Source: JAHKLT01 sp046197865
GTDB taxonomy: Archaea > Methanobacteriota > Methanobacteria > Methanobacteriales > Methanobacteriaceae
Length of the DNA stretch: 64,000 nt
Direction: 5' to 3'
Assembly: GCF_046197865.1 (NCBI RefSeq)
Contig: NZ_CP166990.1
Span: 1,116,001 to 1,180,000, forward strand
How positions within the stretch are numbered: the first letter of the stretch is position 1; each line of letters opens with the position of its first letter. A program made the position numbers and the translations under genes. Positions 24,937-33,916 of this stretch are shown here, in pieces. Under the pieces are notes generated by a model that was not told the origin of the DNA, searched no databases, and saw only the letters and a program-made list of their open reading frames with translations.

Positions 24937-25042
24937 TTATATTAAATAACTAATTTAATCTCAGTTATTATTCCTTTTTAAAAACTGTAAAAAATTAATT
25001 ATATTAAATGACTAATTTGATCTACAGTTATTATTCCTTTTA
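24921..25042. repeat. Imperfect 60-nt direct repeat joining metY and metX 3' ends
   Basis: 24921-24980 and 24983-25042 are about 90% identical with a period of 62 nt. The right copy encodes the last residues of MetX (KGIITVDQISHLI). The left copy is a decayed version with one base deleted and overlaps the final codons of metY. No terminator-type stem dominates either copy, so the similarity is best explained by duplication. Confidence 0.75.
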
Positions 25043-26459
25043 ATTTTAAAGAATCATCTACAACAGGTAATGATGAAATGTTAAATTCCCTCATCATACT
25101 TGCAATTAATTCTATATCATCAGAAGCTTTACAATATTTTACATTTTTTGTCATTACTTCTTTAAGTTGATTACAGTTTGTAGCTATTGATTTAGATAAA
25201 TCCCAACTAGTTACAATTCCTATTAATTTATTATCATCTGTTATAACTGGTAAATGTGTTACCTTCTTATCTAACATTAACATAGCTGCTTCTTCTATTT
25301 TTGCATTTTCTTTAATTGTTGGAACATCTTCTTTCATTAAATCTCCAACAACATGATCTTCTAGAAACTTTGTTAAAATATAATTTAATTGACCTTCTTC
25401 TAAAAGAAATGCATCATGACCATAAGGTGATTTTAACTCAGAAAAAGATACTTCCACATTATTAGCTGCAAGAGCTGAAACTAAATCCATTGTTTGCTCA
25501 GTTGGATATAACCAATCTGAATCTACTGAAATTAATTCTATTTTAGAATCAATTCCTTTAAGTCCATCAACTAATGATCCGTTTTTAGATAAATCAAAGT
25601 AATCGATTGCTTTTGTAATATATAAATAGCTATTTGCATCAAATCTCTTAACAAATGATTCTCCCTGATAGTGAAGATAGCTTTCTACTTGAAAATCCAT
25701 TGATAAATCATAAGTAATTTCATCTTTATCTTGCAGGTCACGTCCAAATTTAAGATACATTGATTCATCACTTAAATAAGTAATATGTGCAATCATACGA
25801 GCTACAGATAATCCATTTTGAGGAATTTTACCTGTTTCATAATATTTTCCACCATTCCAATTAGGATCAGCTACTATAGATTGCCTACCTACTTCATTAA
25901 AAGCAATTTGTTGAGGAGTTGATCTTGAAGTAGTAGCTATTGGAATAGCTTTTTTAACCATATGAGGATATGATGTTAACCATTGTAATGTTTGCATTCC
26001 TCCCATTGATCCACCAATAACAATTAATTTAGCGATACCTAAATGTTTTATTAGCTTTTCTTGAACATTTACCATATCTTTAATTGTTATTACTGGAAAA
26101 TCAGTACCATATTCTTTACCATTGGTAGGATTTATTGATGAAGGTCCTGTAGTTCCTTTACATCCACCTAAAACATTAGAACATATTATAAAGTATTTTG
26201 TTGTATCTAGTGCTTTACCAGGACCTATTAAAATTTCCCACCATCCTGGTTTTGAATCTCCTTTATGCCAACCTGCAGCATGTGCATCACCTGATAAGGC
26301 ATGACAAACTAAAATTCCATTATTTTTTTCTTTATTTAATTTACCATATGTTTCATAAGCAACTGTAATGTTTTTTAATGATTTACCAGATGCTAGTTTG
26401 ATTTCTTCTTCAATATCATAATATTTTGTTTCTACAATTCCTACAGATTTTTTATTCAT
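24999..26459 (-). CDS. metX: Homoserine O-acetyltransferase with C-terminal CBS pair
   Basis: This 486-residue protein fuses an alpha/beta-hydrolase homoserine O-acetyltransferase (about residues 1-370) to two CBS domains (about 375-486). The nucleophile elbow is IVIGGSMGGMQTLQWL with catalytic Ser; the His is in PYGHDAFLLEEGQ. The CBS part begins DLMKEDVPTIKENAKIEEAA and ends GIITVDQISHLI. CBS domains usually sense adenosyl compounds, so feedback by SAM or ATP is plausible. It is convergent with metY and downstream of rnc's start by 16 nt in the same direction. Confidence 0.93.
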   Translation of the reverse strand: MNKKSVGIVETKYYDIEEEIKLASGKSLKNITVAYETYGKLNKEKNNGILVCHALSGDAHAAGWHKGDSKPGWWEILIGPGKALDTTKYFIICSNVLGGCKGTTGPSSINPTNGKEYGTDFPVITIKDMVNVQEKLIKHLGIAKLIVIGGSMGGMQTLQWLTSYPHMVKKAIPIATTSRSTPQQIAFNEVGRQSIVADPNWNGGKYYETGKIPQNGLSVARMIAHITYLSDESMYLKFGRDLQDKDEITYDLSMDFQVESYLHYQGESFVKRFDANSYLYITKAIDYFDLSKNGSLVDGLKGIDSKIELISVDSDWLYPTEQTMDLVSALAANNVEVSFSELKSPYGHDAFLLEEGQLNYILTKFLEDHVVGDLMKEDVPTIKENAKIEEAAMLMLDKKVTHLPVITDDNKLIGIVTSWDLSKSIATNCNQLKEVMTKNVKYCKASDDIELIASMMREFNISSLPVVDDSLKLKGIITVDQISHLI

Positions 26460-26474
26460 TAAAACACCAGTAAA

Positions 26475-27146
26475 TTAATTAATTTCAATTCCTAATTTAT
26501 CAATAGCTTGTTGAGCAGCAACTTGTTCAGATTCTTTTTTATTTTTCCCAATACCAACACCATATTCAATACCATCAATTAATATTTTAATTGTGAATGT
26601 TTTATTATGTGGAAATCCTTGTTCATCAATTAACTCATATTTTATCACATGATTGTTTGCATCTGCATATTCTTTTATTTCAGACTTGTAATCCATAAAA
26701 AATATTTTCTTATCATCAATATGTTTAAAAATGTATTTAGTTGCAAGTTCTTTTGCTTTTAAAAGTCCTTGATCTAAAAATATTGCACCTAAAAATGCTT
26801 CTACAATATCTGCATATATAGATAATACTTCATTTTCACTAATCTGATTTTCATTAATACATATTGTTAGATAATCATGTAATCCCATATCTTTACAATA
26901 ATAAATTAATGCATTTTGACATACATAATTAGCTCTTAATTTTGTAAGAAAGCCTTCACCTTTATCAGGATACTCATTATATAAATATTCAGATACAATT
27001 AAATTTAAAACAGAATCCCCTAAATACTCCAAACGTTCATAATCTTCATCAGTACCGAATTTAATAGAACAAGAACCATGAATTAAAGCAATATCATATA
27101 ATCTTCTGTTATTAGGAACTATGTTTAATTCTTGTAATATCTTCAT
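26475..27146 (-). CDS. rnc: Ribonuclease III
   Basis: From ATG 27146 this is a 223-residue protein with the RNase III signature ERLEYLGDSVLNLIVSEYL (about residues 37-55), the second metal site DIVEAFLGAIFLDQ, and a C-terminal double-stranded-RNA-binding domain ending GKNKKESEQVAAQQAIDKLG. It cleaves double-stranded RNA. The enzyme is common in bacteria and rare in archaea, so horizontal acquisition is likely. GAGG lies before ATG 27146; the open frame extends four codons upstream to a TTG that lacks a site. It lies 16 nt upstream of metX. Confidence 0.92.
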   Translation of the reverse strand: MKILQELNIVPNNRRLYDIALIHGSCSIKFGTDEDYERLEYLGDSVLNLIVSEYLYNEYPDKGEGFLTKLRANYVCQNALIYYCKDMGLHDYLTICINENQISENEVLSIYADIVEAFLGAIFLDQGLLKAKELATKYIFKHIDDKKIFFMDYKSEIKEYADANNHVIKYELIDEQGFPHNKTFTIKILIDGIEYGVGIGKNKKESEQVAAQQAIDKLGIEIN

Positions 27147-27268
27147 AAAAAACCTCAATAAAGTAAATATAATTTTGTTACTTATATATTTAGCATTAAT
27201 ATTTATATAAATTACTGAAAAATTAAAAAAAAAATAATTAAAAAAAGTAAAAAAAAATTGTGAAAAAT

Positions 27269-27454
27269 TTAAACTAATCTTTGACCTGTAGTAGGTTTTT
27301 TGTTTTGCCAGCTGTATCTTCTAATCTTTTTAGATTTTCCAAATCCACAAGAAGCACAAGCTTTTTTACGTTTGTGATAAGTGTTTCTTCCACATCTTCT
27401 ACATCTTATATGGGTTTTTTTATTCTTCTTACCCATTGAGGGAGTACCTTTCAT
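27269..27454 (-). CDS. rpl37e: Large ribosomal subunit protein eL37
   Basis: This 61-residue zinc-finger ribosomal protein begins MKGTPSMGKKNKKTHIRCRR and has the four-Cys pattern CRRCG and CASCGFG. I chose ATG 27454 because GGAGG lies 7 nt upstream; a TTG at 27460 in the same frame would be only 1 nt from that site. It follows the Lsm gene by about 50 nt, the usual lsm-rpl37e pairing of archaea. Confidence 0.95.
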   Translation of the reverse strand: MKGTPSMGKKNKKTHIRCRRCGRNTYHKRKKACASCGFGKSKKIRRYSWQNKKPTTGQRLV

Positions 27455-27504
27455 TGACAAACCTCCTTTTTATTTAGTGCGTTAAAAATATTAAAATTAA
27501 ACCC

Positions 27505-27738
27505 TTATGGAGATATGTAAACAATATTGTCTCCTCTAATCAAGACAATACCAAGTTTTCTAGTGATTTCTCCATCTTGTAATTCTTCTGCATCATTTAA
27601 AACTAGATTCATGTGTAAATCAAAGCTTTTAAGTATTCCTCTGAATTCACGATCTCCTTTAAGTTTGATTAAAACAGGAGAATTTACTGATTTTCCTAAA
27701 GCATCTAGGGGTCTTTGAACATTTTGTTGTCCGCTCAC
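27505..27738 (-). CDS. Lsm/Sm-like RNA-binding protein
   Basis: This 77-residue Sm-fold protein has Sm1 (VLIKLKGDREFRGILKSFDL followed by HMNLVLNDAEE) and Sm2 (LGIVLIRGDNIVYISP) motifs. It forms heptameric rings that bind U-rich RNA and tRNA. It is upstream of eL37, as in most euryarchaea. Its targets here might include the U-tailed small RNAs predicted in this window; that is speculation. Confidence 0.95.
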   Translation of the reverse strand: MSGQQNVQRPLDALGKSVNSPVLIKLKGDREFRGILKSFDLHMNLVLNDAEELQDGEITRKLGIVLIRGDNIVYISP

Positions 27739-28034
27739 GATATCACCATTTAATTTAAAATATTTTTTTATTTAATAGACATAAATTTAAATGCATTAAT
27801 ATATACAAATAAATTATAAAATTAATTCTATAAGCTAAGTTTTATTATTAATATTATTTTAAAGCTAATAATAATTAATATAAATAGTTTGGAAAAACTT
27901 GTATATAAATGTTTTTAGATTTTCTTATAAAATGATATAAACTACATTTAAAAAAAGATAATAAAGTTCAATATAAAACAATCAAATATTTTTAAGACAA
28001 AATACATAAGTTAATAACATAACAGGTGTTAATA

Positions 28035-28511
28035 TTGAAAATTAAAAAAAGAAATTTTTTAAAAAAGAAAAAAATTAAGGAGTTAAAAAAAGACTTAGGT
28101 GAATATAGTGATATTATTCCAGATAATAGTAAAGTCGAATATTTAGAAATAGATCCTAATTCATTTATCCTTGTAGATAATAAACCAAATGTTATATTAA
28201 TAGAGGATAAACCATTTCCAACATTAAAAGCAGCTCTATCAATAGATTTTAATTGGAAAACTGTTACTGTAGATATGGGAGCTATTAAATTTGTTACAAA
28301 TGGTGCAGATATAATGAGTCCTGGAATAGTTGATGCAACAGATAACATTAAACCAGGAGATACTGTATTGATTGTTGATGAAAATCATAAAAAACCATTA
28401 GCTATTGGAGTTAGCTTATTAACTGGTCAAGAAATGATAGATAATGATTCTGGTAAAGCTATTGAAACAAAACACTTTGTTGGAGATAATATCTGGAACT
28501 TTGAAATTTAG
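28035..28511 (+). CDS. PUA-domain RNA-binding protein
   Basis: From TTG 28035 (AGGTG six nt upstream) this is a 158-residue protein; GTG 28026 is an alternative start. The basic N-terminus (KIKKRNFLKKKKIKELKKDL) leads into a C-terminal PUA domain: TVDMGAIKFVTNGADIMSPG then NIKPGDTVLIVDENHKKPLA. The PUA domain binds structured RNA such as tRNA or rRNA. It overlaps or abuts arfB, so the pair may be co-transcribed. Target unknown. Confidence 0.82.
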   Translation: MKIKKRNFLKKKKIKELKKDLGEYSDIIPDNSKVEYLEIDPNSFILVDNKPNVILIEDKPFPTLKAALSIDFNWKTVTVDMGAIKFVTNGADIMSPGIVDATDNIKPGDTVLIVDENHKKPLAIGVSLLTGQEMIDNDSGKAIETKHFVGDNIWNFEI

Positions 28512-28519
28512 TGATTATT

Positions 28520-29212
28520 ATGGCTGATTTAAGATATAATGCAGGTAAAATAGCTAATGAAAATGTCCATAAAATTGGAATAATAGCTTTAGGTTCACAT
28601 CTTGAAAATCATGGCCCAGCTTTACCTATAGATACAGATGCAAAAATTGCTACAAATATTGCTTTTAAAGCGTCACTTGAAAGTGGAGCAAAATTTTTAG
28701 GAGTAATCTATCCAGCTTATGAGCTTGATGAAATAGATCATGGCCAACATGTAAGTTTAGATATTTTAAAAGAAAATATTATAGCTACTTTAAATTCAGC
28801 TAGAAAATTCTTAAATCTTGAGAAGATAATAATTGTTAATGCTCATGGAGGAAATATTCCATTAATTAATGAATTAAATGATATTGAAGATGAAACATCA
28901 CTTATAATAACATTAAATAATACTATAATTGAAAATGAAGGGCCTCACGGAGGTAGCGGTGAGCTTTCAATGGGAAAAGTATTAAATATTGTTAATGAAG
29001 ATGAAATCGATAAACAAGCAGATGTTAGAATTTATAATGAAGTTGGTCTTCATGGATTTAAAAAAGCTCGAGAAAATGATATTAATATAGAAGAAGGAGC
29101 AAAAGATATAGAAGAAAATGGAGTTTATATTGATGAAACTTATGGTGAACAATTATTTAATTTAGCTATAAATTCTGTTTTATTAGATGTTGAGAAGTTA
29201 TTAGATTTTTAA
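28520..29212 (+). CDS. arfB: FAPy deformylase (archaeal riboflavin/F420 pathway)
   Basis: This 230-residue creatininase-family metalloenzyme removes formate from 2-amino-5-formylamino-6-ribosylaminopyrimidinone phosphate, the step before ArfC. Metal-binding segments are ALGSHLENHGPALPIDTDAK, DHGQHVSLD, VNAHGGNIPLI and GPHGGSGELSMG. I prefer ATG 28520; an in-frame GTG at 28511 overlaps the PUA gene stop. It is convergent, with a 4-nt overlap, to the Ser-rich protein at 29209. Confidence 0.88.
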   Translation: MADLRYNAGKIANENVHKIGIIALGSHLENHGPALPIDTDAKIATNIAFKASLESGAKFLGVIYPAYELDEIDHGQHVSLDILKENIIATLNSARKFLNLEKIIIVNAHGGNIPLINELNDIEDETSLIITLNNTIIENEGPHGGSGELSMGKVLNIVNEDEIDKQADVRIYNEVGLHGFKKARENDINIEEGAKDIEENGVYIDETYGEQLFNLAINSVLLDVEKLLDF

Positions 29213-29556
29213 TTACTTGTTTCATCTGTATGTCCAGAATCTCCAGTACTTTCAGCAGAATGTTCTCCTTCAGAACTACCACCACTTTCATCTGAAACTG
29301 GTTCTTCATAATAGTTATTAGAACTTTCATAATTAGAATAAGTTGATTCATAGTTATTTGATTCTGATGCAACATCTCCAGAATATGTTGAATCATCACT
29401 AGAATTATTATTATCAAAAACTGAGCTATTTATAAACTGATTATTACTATCTGGAATTAATATACCATCGCTCATAAATGCAAAGATATTAGCACAACTT
29501 AAAGCAATAATTGAAATTGTAAAAATAACTAAAACATTTGCAGTTCTCTTATTCAT
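29209..29556 (-). CDS. Ser/Glu-rich exported or membrane-anchored protein
   Basis: From ATG 29556 (GAGGTTAATT site) this 115-residue protein has an N-terminal hydrophobic segment VLVIFTISIIALSCANIFAF that may be a signal peptide or anchor. The rest is a low-complexity tail rich in Ser, Asn, Tyr, Gly and Glu (for example NNSSDDSTYSGDVASESNN). It has no recognised domain. It is probably a lineage-specific surface protein. Confidence 0.65.
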   Translation of the reverse strand: MNKRTANVLVIFTISIIALSCANIFAFMSDGILIPDSNNQFINSSVFDNNNSSDDSTYSGDVASESNNYESTYSNYESSNNYYEEPVSDESGGSSEGEHSAESTGDSGHTDETSN

Positions 29557-29632
29557 AATTAACCTCATTTTAAAAAAAGTTAATAATAATTATATAATTC
29601 AAAATATATAAATTTTTTCTAAGGCATTAAAA

Positions 29633-30232
29633 ATGAAAACAATAAAAAAACCTATAAAAAGTGAAATAAAAATTAAAAAATCACAATTCATTTGTAGATT
29701 ATATCCTGCTAAAACACAAAGTGACAGCAAAGAGATTATTAATAAAATTTCAAATAAATATAGTGATGCTACTCATAATTGTACAGCTTATATTGTAGAT
29801 GATGGTGAAGGTTTTGATGATGATGGAGAACCAAGTGGAACAGCAGGTAAACCAATGCTAAATGCCTTAAGAAAAAATGATTTACATAATATTGTAGCTA
29901 TTGTTACAAGATATTTTGGTGGTATAAAACTTGGAGCTGGTGGACTTGTTAGAGCATATAATAAATCTGTTTTAGAAGCCATTAGTGAAAGTGAAATAAT
30001 TGAAATAGAGCATTATGATATTTATCAAATAATTTTTAATTATAATGATTTAAAACAAATTGAACAAGAACTTAGAAAATATCAAATTCATATAATAGCT
30101 AAAAGTTTTGAAGATAAAGTTAGCTATGATATCATCTCAAAAGAAAGTGAAAATATTAAAAAAATAAAAGAAAAGTTAAAATTAATTTCTGAAATTAATT
30201 TTAAATGTAAAAAAGCTTTAGAAAAAATTTAA
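29633..30232 (+). CDS. YigZ/IMPACT (UPF0029) family protein
   Basis: This 199-residue protein has the UPF0029 N-terminal domain: KKSQFICRLYPAKTQSDSKE, TAYIVDDGEGFDDDGEPSGT and VTRYFGGIKLGAGGLVRAY, followed by the DUF1949-like C-terminal half. The family is linked to translation and to IMPACT in eukaryotes, but its molecular role is unsettled. Its stop overlaps that of the convergent rubredoxin gene by a few nt. Confidence 0.9.
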   Translation: MKTIKKPIKSEIKIKKSQFICRLYPAKTQSDSKEIINKISNKYSDATHNCTAYIVDDGEGFDDDGEPSGTAGKPMLNALRKNDLHNIVAIVTRYFGGIKLGAGGLVRAYNKSVLEAISESEIIEIEHYDIYQIIFNYNDLKQIEQELRKYQIHIIAKSFEDKVSYDIISKESENIKKIKEKLKLISEINFKCKKALEKI

Positions 30233-30390
30233 TCTGTTTTTTCAAATTGATCTTTACCTACACCACATAGTGGGCAAGTCCAATCATCTGGTAAATCTTC
30301 AAAAGCAGTTCCTGCTTCAATTCCGTTTGCAGTATCTCCCTTCTCAGGATCATATACATAACCACAAACTTTACATTCATATTTATCCAT
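30229..30390 (-). CDS. Rubredoxin 1
   Basis: This 53-residue protein has the iron-binding pairs CKVCGYVYDPEKGD (Cys 6, 9) and CPLCGVGKDQFE (Cys 39, 42), the standard rubredoxin pattern with GTAFEDLPDDWTCP before the second pair. It carries single electrons, likely to oxygen- or superoxide-reducing enzymes; FprA is at 53486. It begins at ATG 30390 and lies 12 nt downstream of a second rubredoxin gene. Confidence 0.95.
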   Translation of the reverse strand: MDKYECKVCGYVYDPEKGDTANGIEAGTAFEDLPDDWTCPLCGVGKDQFEKTD

Positions 30391-30402
30391 AATTATCACC
30401 TT

Positions 30403-30567
30403 TTAATTTTTAATTTCTTTGAAAAAAGTTTTACCAGCCCCACATACTGGGCATTTAAAATTATCTGGTAAATCTTCAAAAGCAGTACCTGCTTCAATTC
30501 CACGATTAGGATCACCTATTTCGCTATCATAAACATAACCACAAATTGAACATTTATATTTAGTCAA
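30403..30567 (-). CDS. Rubredoxin 2
   Basis: This 54-residue rubredoxin starts with TTG 30567, preceded by GGAGGAGATTAA. The iron pairs are CSICGYVYDSEIGD and CPVCGAGKTFFKEI. It differs from rubredoxin 1 mainly after each pair and near the C-terminus, so the two are diverged paralogs rather than a recent copy. The acyltransferase gene lies 15 nt upstream in the same direction. Confidence 0.93.
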   Translation of the reverse strand: MTKYKCSICGYVYDSEIGDPNRGIEAGTAFEDLPDNFKCPVCGAGKTFFKEIKN

Positions 30568-30582
30568 ATTAATCTCCTCCAA

Positions 30583-31197
30583 TTAAATCATATTTGGTAC
30601 TCTGAATTTATCAGGTAAAGGTTTAATTCTAGCTGGAGTTCCAATAGCTAAATAATAAGGAGGAACACTTCGAGTAACAACTGCTCCTGCAGCTACCATA
30701 GAACCTTCCCCAACTTCTAAATTTGAAAGAAATGTAGTATTTCCTCCAATTGATGCACCTCTTCTAATTTGAGGGCCTTGTAATCCATAGTCTACTCTGA
30801 CAGGATATCTATCATTTGTAAAACAAGCACAAGGTCCAATGAAAACATTGTCTTCTATAATACTATTTGTAGGAATATATACATTTGATTGTATACTTAC
30901 ATTATTTCCAATAACACAATCTCCTTCAATAATAGTATTAGTACCAATTAAAACATCATCACCAATATTAGTATTTTCACGTATTACAACATTGTGTCCT
31001 GTTCTAAAATCATCACCAATAACAACATCATCATATATTATTGAGTTAGAACGAATAGTAAAGTTTTTCCCAATAACTGGAGCTTTAGAAAATCGTTTAT
31101 AAGATACTCCGAACTGAATATTGTCCTCTTCTTTAAACATAGGCATATCTTCAGATTTATTCTCATCTTCGCCTATTATTCCTAAAAACTTTACCAT
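30583..31197 (-). CDS. Left-handed beta-helix acyltransferase
   Basis: This 204-residue protein is dominated by hexapeptide repeats, as in IGDDFRTGHNVVIRENTNIG and IGNNVSIQSNVYIPTNSIIE, then GGNTTFLSNLEVGEGSMVAA. The C-terminal RSVPPYYLAIGTPARIKPL is typical of sugar O- or N-acetyltransferases of the WbbJ/DapH type. The substrate is likely a nucleotide sugar in surface-glycan synthesis, an inference. It is followed by two rubredoxin genes in the same direction. Confidence 0.88.
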   Translation of the reverse strand: MVKFLGIIGEDENKSEDMPMFKEEDNIQFGVSYKRFSKAPVIGKNFTIRSNSIIYDDVVIGDDFRTGHNVVIRENTNIGDDVLIGTNTIIEGDCVIGNNVSIQSNVYIPTNSIIEDNVFIGPCACFTNDRYPVRVDYGLQGPQIRRGASIGGNTTFLSNLEVGEGSMVAAGAVVTRSVPPYYLAIGTPARIKPLPDKFRVPNMI

Positions 31198-31287
31198 ATT
31201 ATCACTTTAGATTTTTTATATAAATTAATATAGTTTACTTAATATATATTATTTATTGTTTTAAAATTTATTTATAAGGATGATAGT

Positions 31288-32298
31288 TTGTATGATAAAA
31301 ATTCAATAATAGAGAAAATCAATAAAATAAGAAAAGATATTGATCATGATAAAGTTGATATTAATATCAAAGAAATTTTTCTAAAAAATAAAGATTTATG
31401 GATTATTGGAGAAGATAGAGTTGATAAATCAGCCATAATTGGAAAAGGTGGCTGGGTTGTAGGAAGATTAAAAGAAGACCTATCTTTAGATAATATCCAT
31501 GTTGAAAGTTATGAAGAATTTATTTTAAAAAAATACAAATTAGAATTATCCTTAAAATATTTAAATAAGTTTATAAATGAAACTAAATTAAATAAAGAGC
31601 CTTTTTTAAATTTAAAAACATTAATTGAAAATAAAATTAATAATATTTATTCATTTAATTATAAAGAATTTTTTAAAAATAATGATTTTAACACCTCACA
31701 AAAAGCTATTGTTGCTTTATCTGGAGGAGTAGATAGTAGTTTTTCATTAATTATTGCAAAAGCTTTAGGATTTGATGTAATAGCTATTTCAATTGATCCT
31801 GGTTCAATAATACTACCAAATCATTTTAAAAGAAATATTGAAAATTTAACTGAAAAGTTAAATGTTCCTCATAAATATGTTAAATCAGATTATACTACAA
31901 TTATTGAAGAATCATTAAGTGGAAAAAAACATCCTTGTGGAAATTGTTCTAAACAAATTGAAGAAGAAATTAATAAAGTTGCACGTAGCATGGATATACC
32001 TTTAGTAATTTATGGCGATATGATATCAACAGGTAATCAATCAATAAAAGTGGACGGTAATATCACAAGATTAAATCTTCCAGCTATTTTACTTACATCT
32101 AAATATGAAATAAAAGAACTTGTTAGTGATTATGGAATTGAAAAAATTGAAGGTTTTGGATGTCCATTATTATATGAAGTACATAAAAAATATCCTCATA
32201 TGAAAAAATTTTCTATAGGAAGAATCTTAAGAGAAACTAGAGCATCAGCTTTAGAATCTGGAGAAGCATTAGATTTAATTTGGAGTTTTTATAAATGA
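31288..32298 (+). CDS. PP-loop ATP pyrophosphatase family protein
   Basis: This 336-residue protein has the PP-loop SGGVDSSFSLIIAKALGFDV (about residues 145-164) with AIVAL before it, a CGNCSK cysteine pair, and the tail GRILRETRASALESGEALDL. The N-terminal 130 residues are family-specific. Such enzymes adenylate a substrate during thiolation or amidation, for example of tRNA or a cofactor; the substrate is not evident. Start is TTG 31288 after AAGGATGA. It overlaps the next zinc-ribbon gene by 4 nt, suggesting joint function. Confidence 0.8.
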   Translation: MYDKNSIIEKINKIRKDIDHDKVDINIKEIFLKNKDLWIIGEDRVDKSAIIGKGGWVVGRLKEDLSLDNIHVESYEEFILKKYKLELSLKYLNKFINETKLNKEPFLNLKTLIENKINNIYSFNYKEFFKNNDFNTSQKAIVALSGGVDSSFSLIIAKALGFDVIAISIDPGSIILPNHFKRNIENLTEKLNVPHKYVKSDYTTIIEESLSGKKHPCGNCSKQIEEEINKVARSMDIPLVIYGDMISTGNQSIKVDGNITRLNLPAILLTSKYEIKELVSDYGIEKIEGFGCPLLYEVHKKYPHMKKFSIGRILRETRASALESGEALDLIWSFYK

Positions 32299-32483
32299 TT
32301 AAAAGAAGTTTAAAAATATGTCCAAGATGTGGTTCAACTGATGTAGATTGGGTTATACCACAAATTTGGTCAATGTGGGAATGTAAAAATTGTTCATATA
32401 CTGGTCCAATTATAGAAGGAGATAAAGAACTATCAGATGAAATTAAAGAAGATTGGGAATATTTAAAAAAAAATAAAGATTAA
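32295..32483 (+). CDS. Zinc-ribbon protein, 62 residues
   Basis: This small protein has two Cys pairs, KICPRCGSTDVDW and ECKNCSYTG, forming a zinc ribbon, and an acidic tail GDKELSDEIKEDWEYLKK. It overlaps the upstream PP-loop gene by 4 nt and may be its partner. It resembles archaeal zinc-ribbon proteins of unknown function. It converges with argH (4-nt overlap). Confidence 0.75.
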   Translation: MIKRSLKICPRCGSTDVDWVIPQIWSMWECKNCSYTGPIIEGDKELSDEIKEDWEYLKKNKD

Positions 32484-33907
32484 ATTCCTTTCTTTTCAAA
32501 CTCTTCGTTTAAAAATTCAGTTAAATTACTAATAGCTAAATTTACCATTTCAGGAGAAGGTCCACCTGGAACAGATCTTATCTTAACATTTTCTAAAGGA
32601 TCTAGAACTTTTTGAACTAATTCATCCCCTAAATTTAAAGGTTTAAAATCTAATTCAATAGCTATATTATCAATAAACTCAGAATCAATATCATTTGTAG
32701 ATTTATTTTGATCAATAGCCTCATTTACAACACGTCCTACAATTTTATGAGCAGTTCTAAATGGTATTTTTCTTTCTCTGACCATTAAGTCTGCTAAATC
32801 TGTAACAGTTGCAAAATTACTTCCTGCAAGTTCAAGACATCTTTTTTTATTAAATTCTGCAGATAAAAGCATTTTAGTAACAATATTTAATGTATCTTCA
32901 CTAACAGTAACTGCATTCCATAAATGAGGAGTAATTTCTTGTAAATCTCTATTATATGTATAAGGAATAGCTTTTAAAATAGTTAATATAGTTATAAGTT
33001 CACCATTTACAATAGTAGCTTTAGATCTTGCAAGTTCAGCAACATCAGGGTTCTTTTTTTGTGGCATTATTGAAGAAGTAGATGAATATTCATCAGCTAT
33101 TTTAACAACACCAAATTCATAAGAACTCCATAAAATAAGTTCTTCACATATTTTAGATAAGGTAGTCATAAGTGAAGATAAATCAAAAACAGTTTCACTA
33201 ATGAAATCTCTTGATGAGACTCCATCCATTGAGTTTTCTAAGAACTTAGAAAATCCAAGTAATTTTGTTGTAAGCTCCCTATTAATAGGAAAACTTGTAG
33301 TAGTCATAGCAGCTGAACCTAAAGGATTTAAATTAACACGTTTATATGTATCGTCTAAACGTTCATAATCTCTTTTTAAAGATTGAGCATATGCCATTAA
33401 ATGATGAGCAATAGTTATAGGTTGAGCATGTTGAAGATGGGTATAACCAACCATAACTGTTTCTAAGTGTTCTGATGCTAGTAAAGTTAATCCTTCAATA
33501 AAATCTAAAATAGCTATTTGAATTTCAGTAATTTTATCTCTTAAAACTAATCTGATATCAGTAGCTACTTGATCATTACGAGATTTTGCAGTATGCATAA
33601 ATCCTCCATCAGGACCAACAATATTTGTAACATAATTTTCAATAGCCATGTGAACATCTTCAACTGAATTATCAAAAGTTAAAGCTTCATAACCTTCCTC
33701 TTTTAATTTATCTAAAGCTTCTAAAATTTTATCAGCTATATCTGCATCAATAATTTTTTCATGCTTAAGCATTAAAACATGAGCAAAATTACATTTAATA
33801 TCAGCATAAAAAATAACTTTATCAGAAGTTAAAGAAGAAGTGTAGTCTGCTGCTTCACTACTCATCTCTTGATTTAGTCTACCACTTCTTAAATTCACAC
33901 AACTCAC
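32480..33907 (-). CDS. argH: Argininosuccinate lyase
   Basis: This 475-residue fumarase/aspartase-superfamily enzyme cleaves argininosuccinate to arginine and fumarate, the last step of arginine synthesis. The superfamily signature is SSTSSIMPQKKNPDVAELAR; MHTAKSRNDQVATDIRLVLR and GYTHLQHAQPITIAHHLMAY are also typical. It is the gene directly downstream of rps27ae in the same direction with a 9-nt gap. Confidence 0.95.
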   Translation of the reverse strand: MSCVNLRSGRLNQEMSSEAADYTSSLTSDKVIFYADIKCNFAHVLMLKHEKIIDADIADKILEALDKLKEEGYEALTFDNSVEDVHMAIENYVTNIVGPDGGFMHTAKSRNDQVATDIRLVLRDKITEIQIAILDFIEGLTLLASEHLETVMVGYTHLQHAQPITIAHHLMAYAQSLKRDYERLDDTYKRVNLNPLGSAAMTTTSFPINRELTTKLLGFSKFLENSMDGVSSRDFISETVFDLSSLMTTLSKICEELILWSSYEFGVVKIADEYSSTSSIMPQKKNPDVAELARSKATIVNGELITILTILKAIPYTYNRDLQEITPHLWNAVTVSEDTLNIVTKMLLSAEFNKKRCLELAGSNFATVTDLADLMVRERKIPFRTAHKIVGRVVNEAIDQNKSTNDIDSEFIDNIAIELDFKPLNLGDELVQKVLDPLENVKIRSVPGGPSPEMVNLAISNLTEFLNEEFEKKGI

Positions 33908-33916
33908 CTAGCAATA

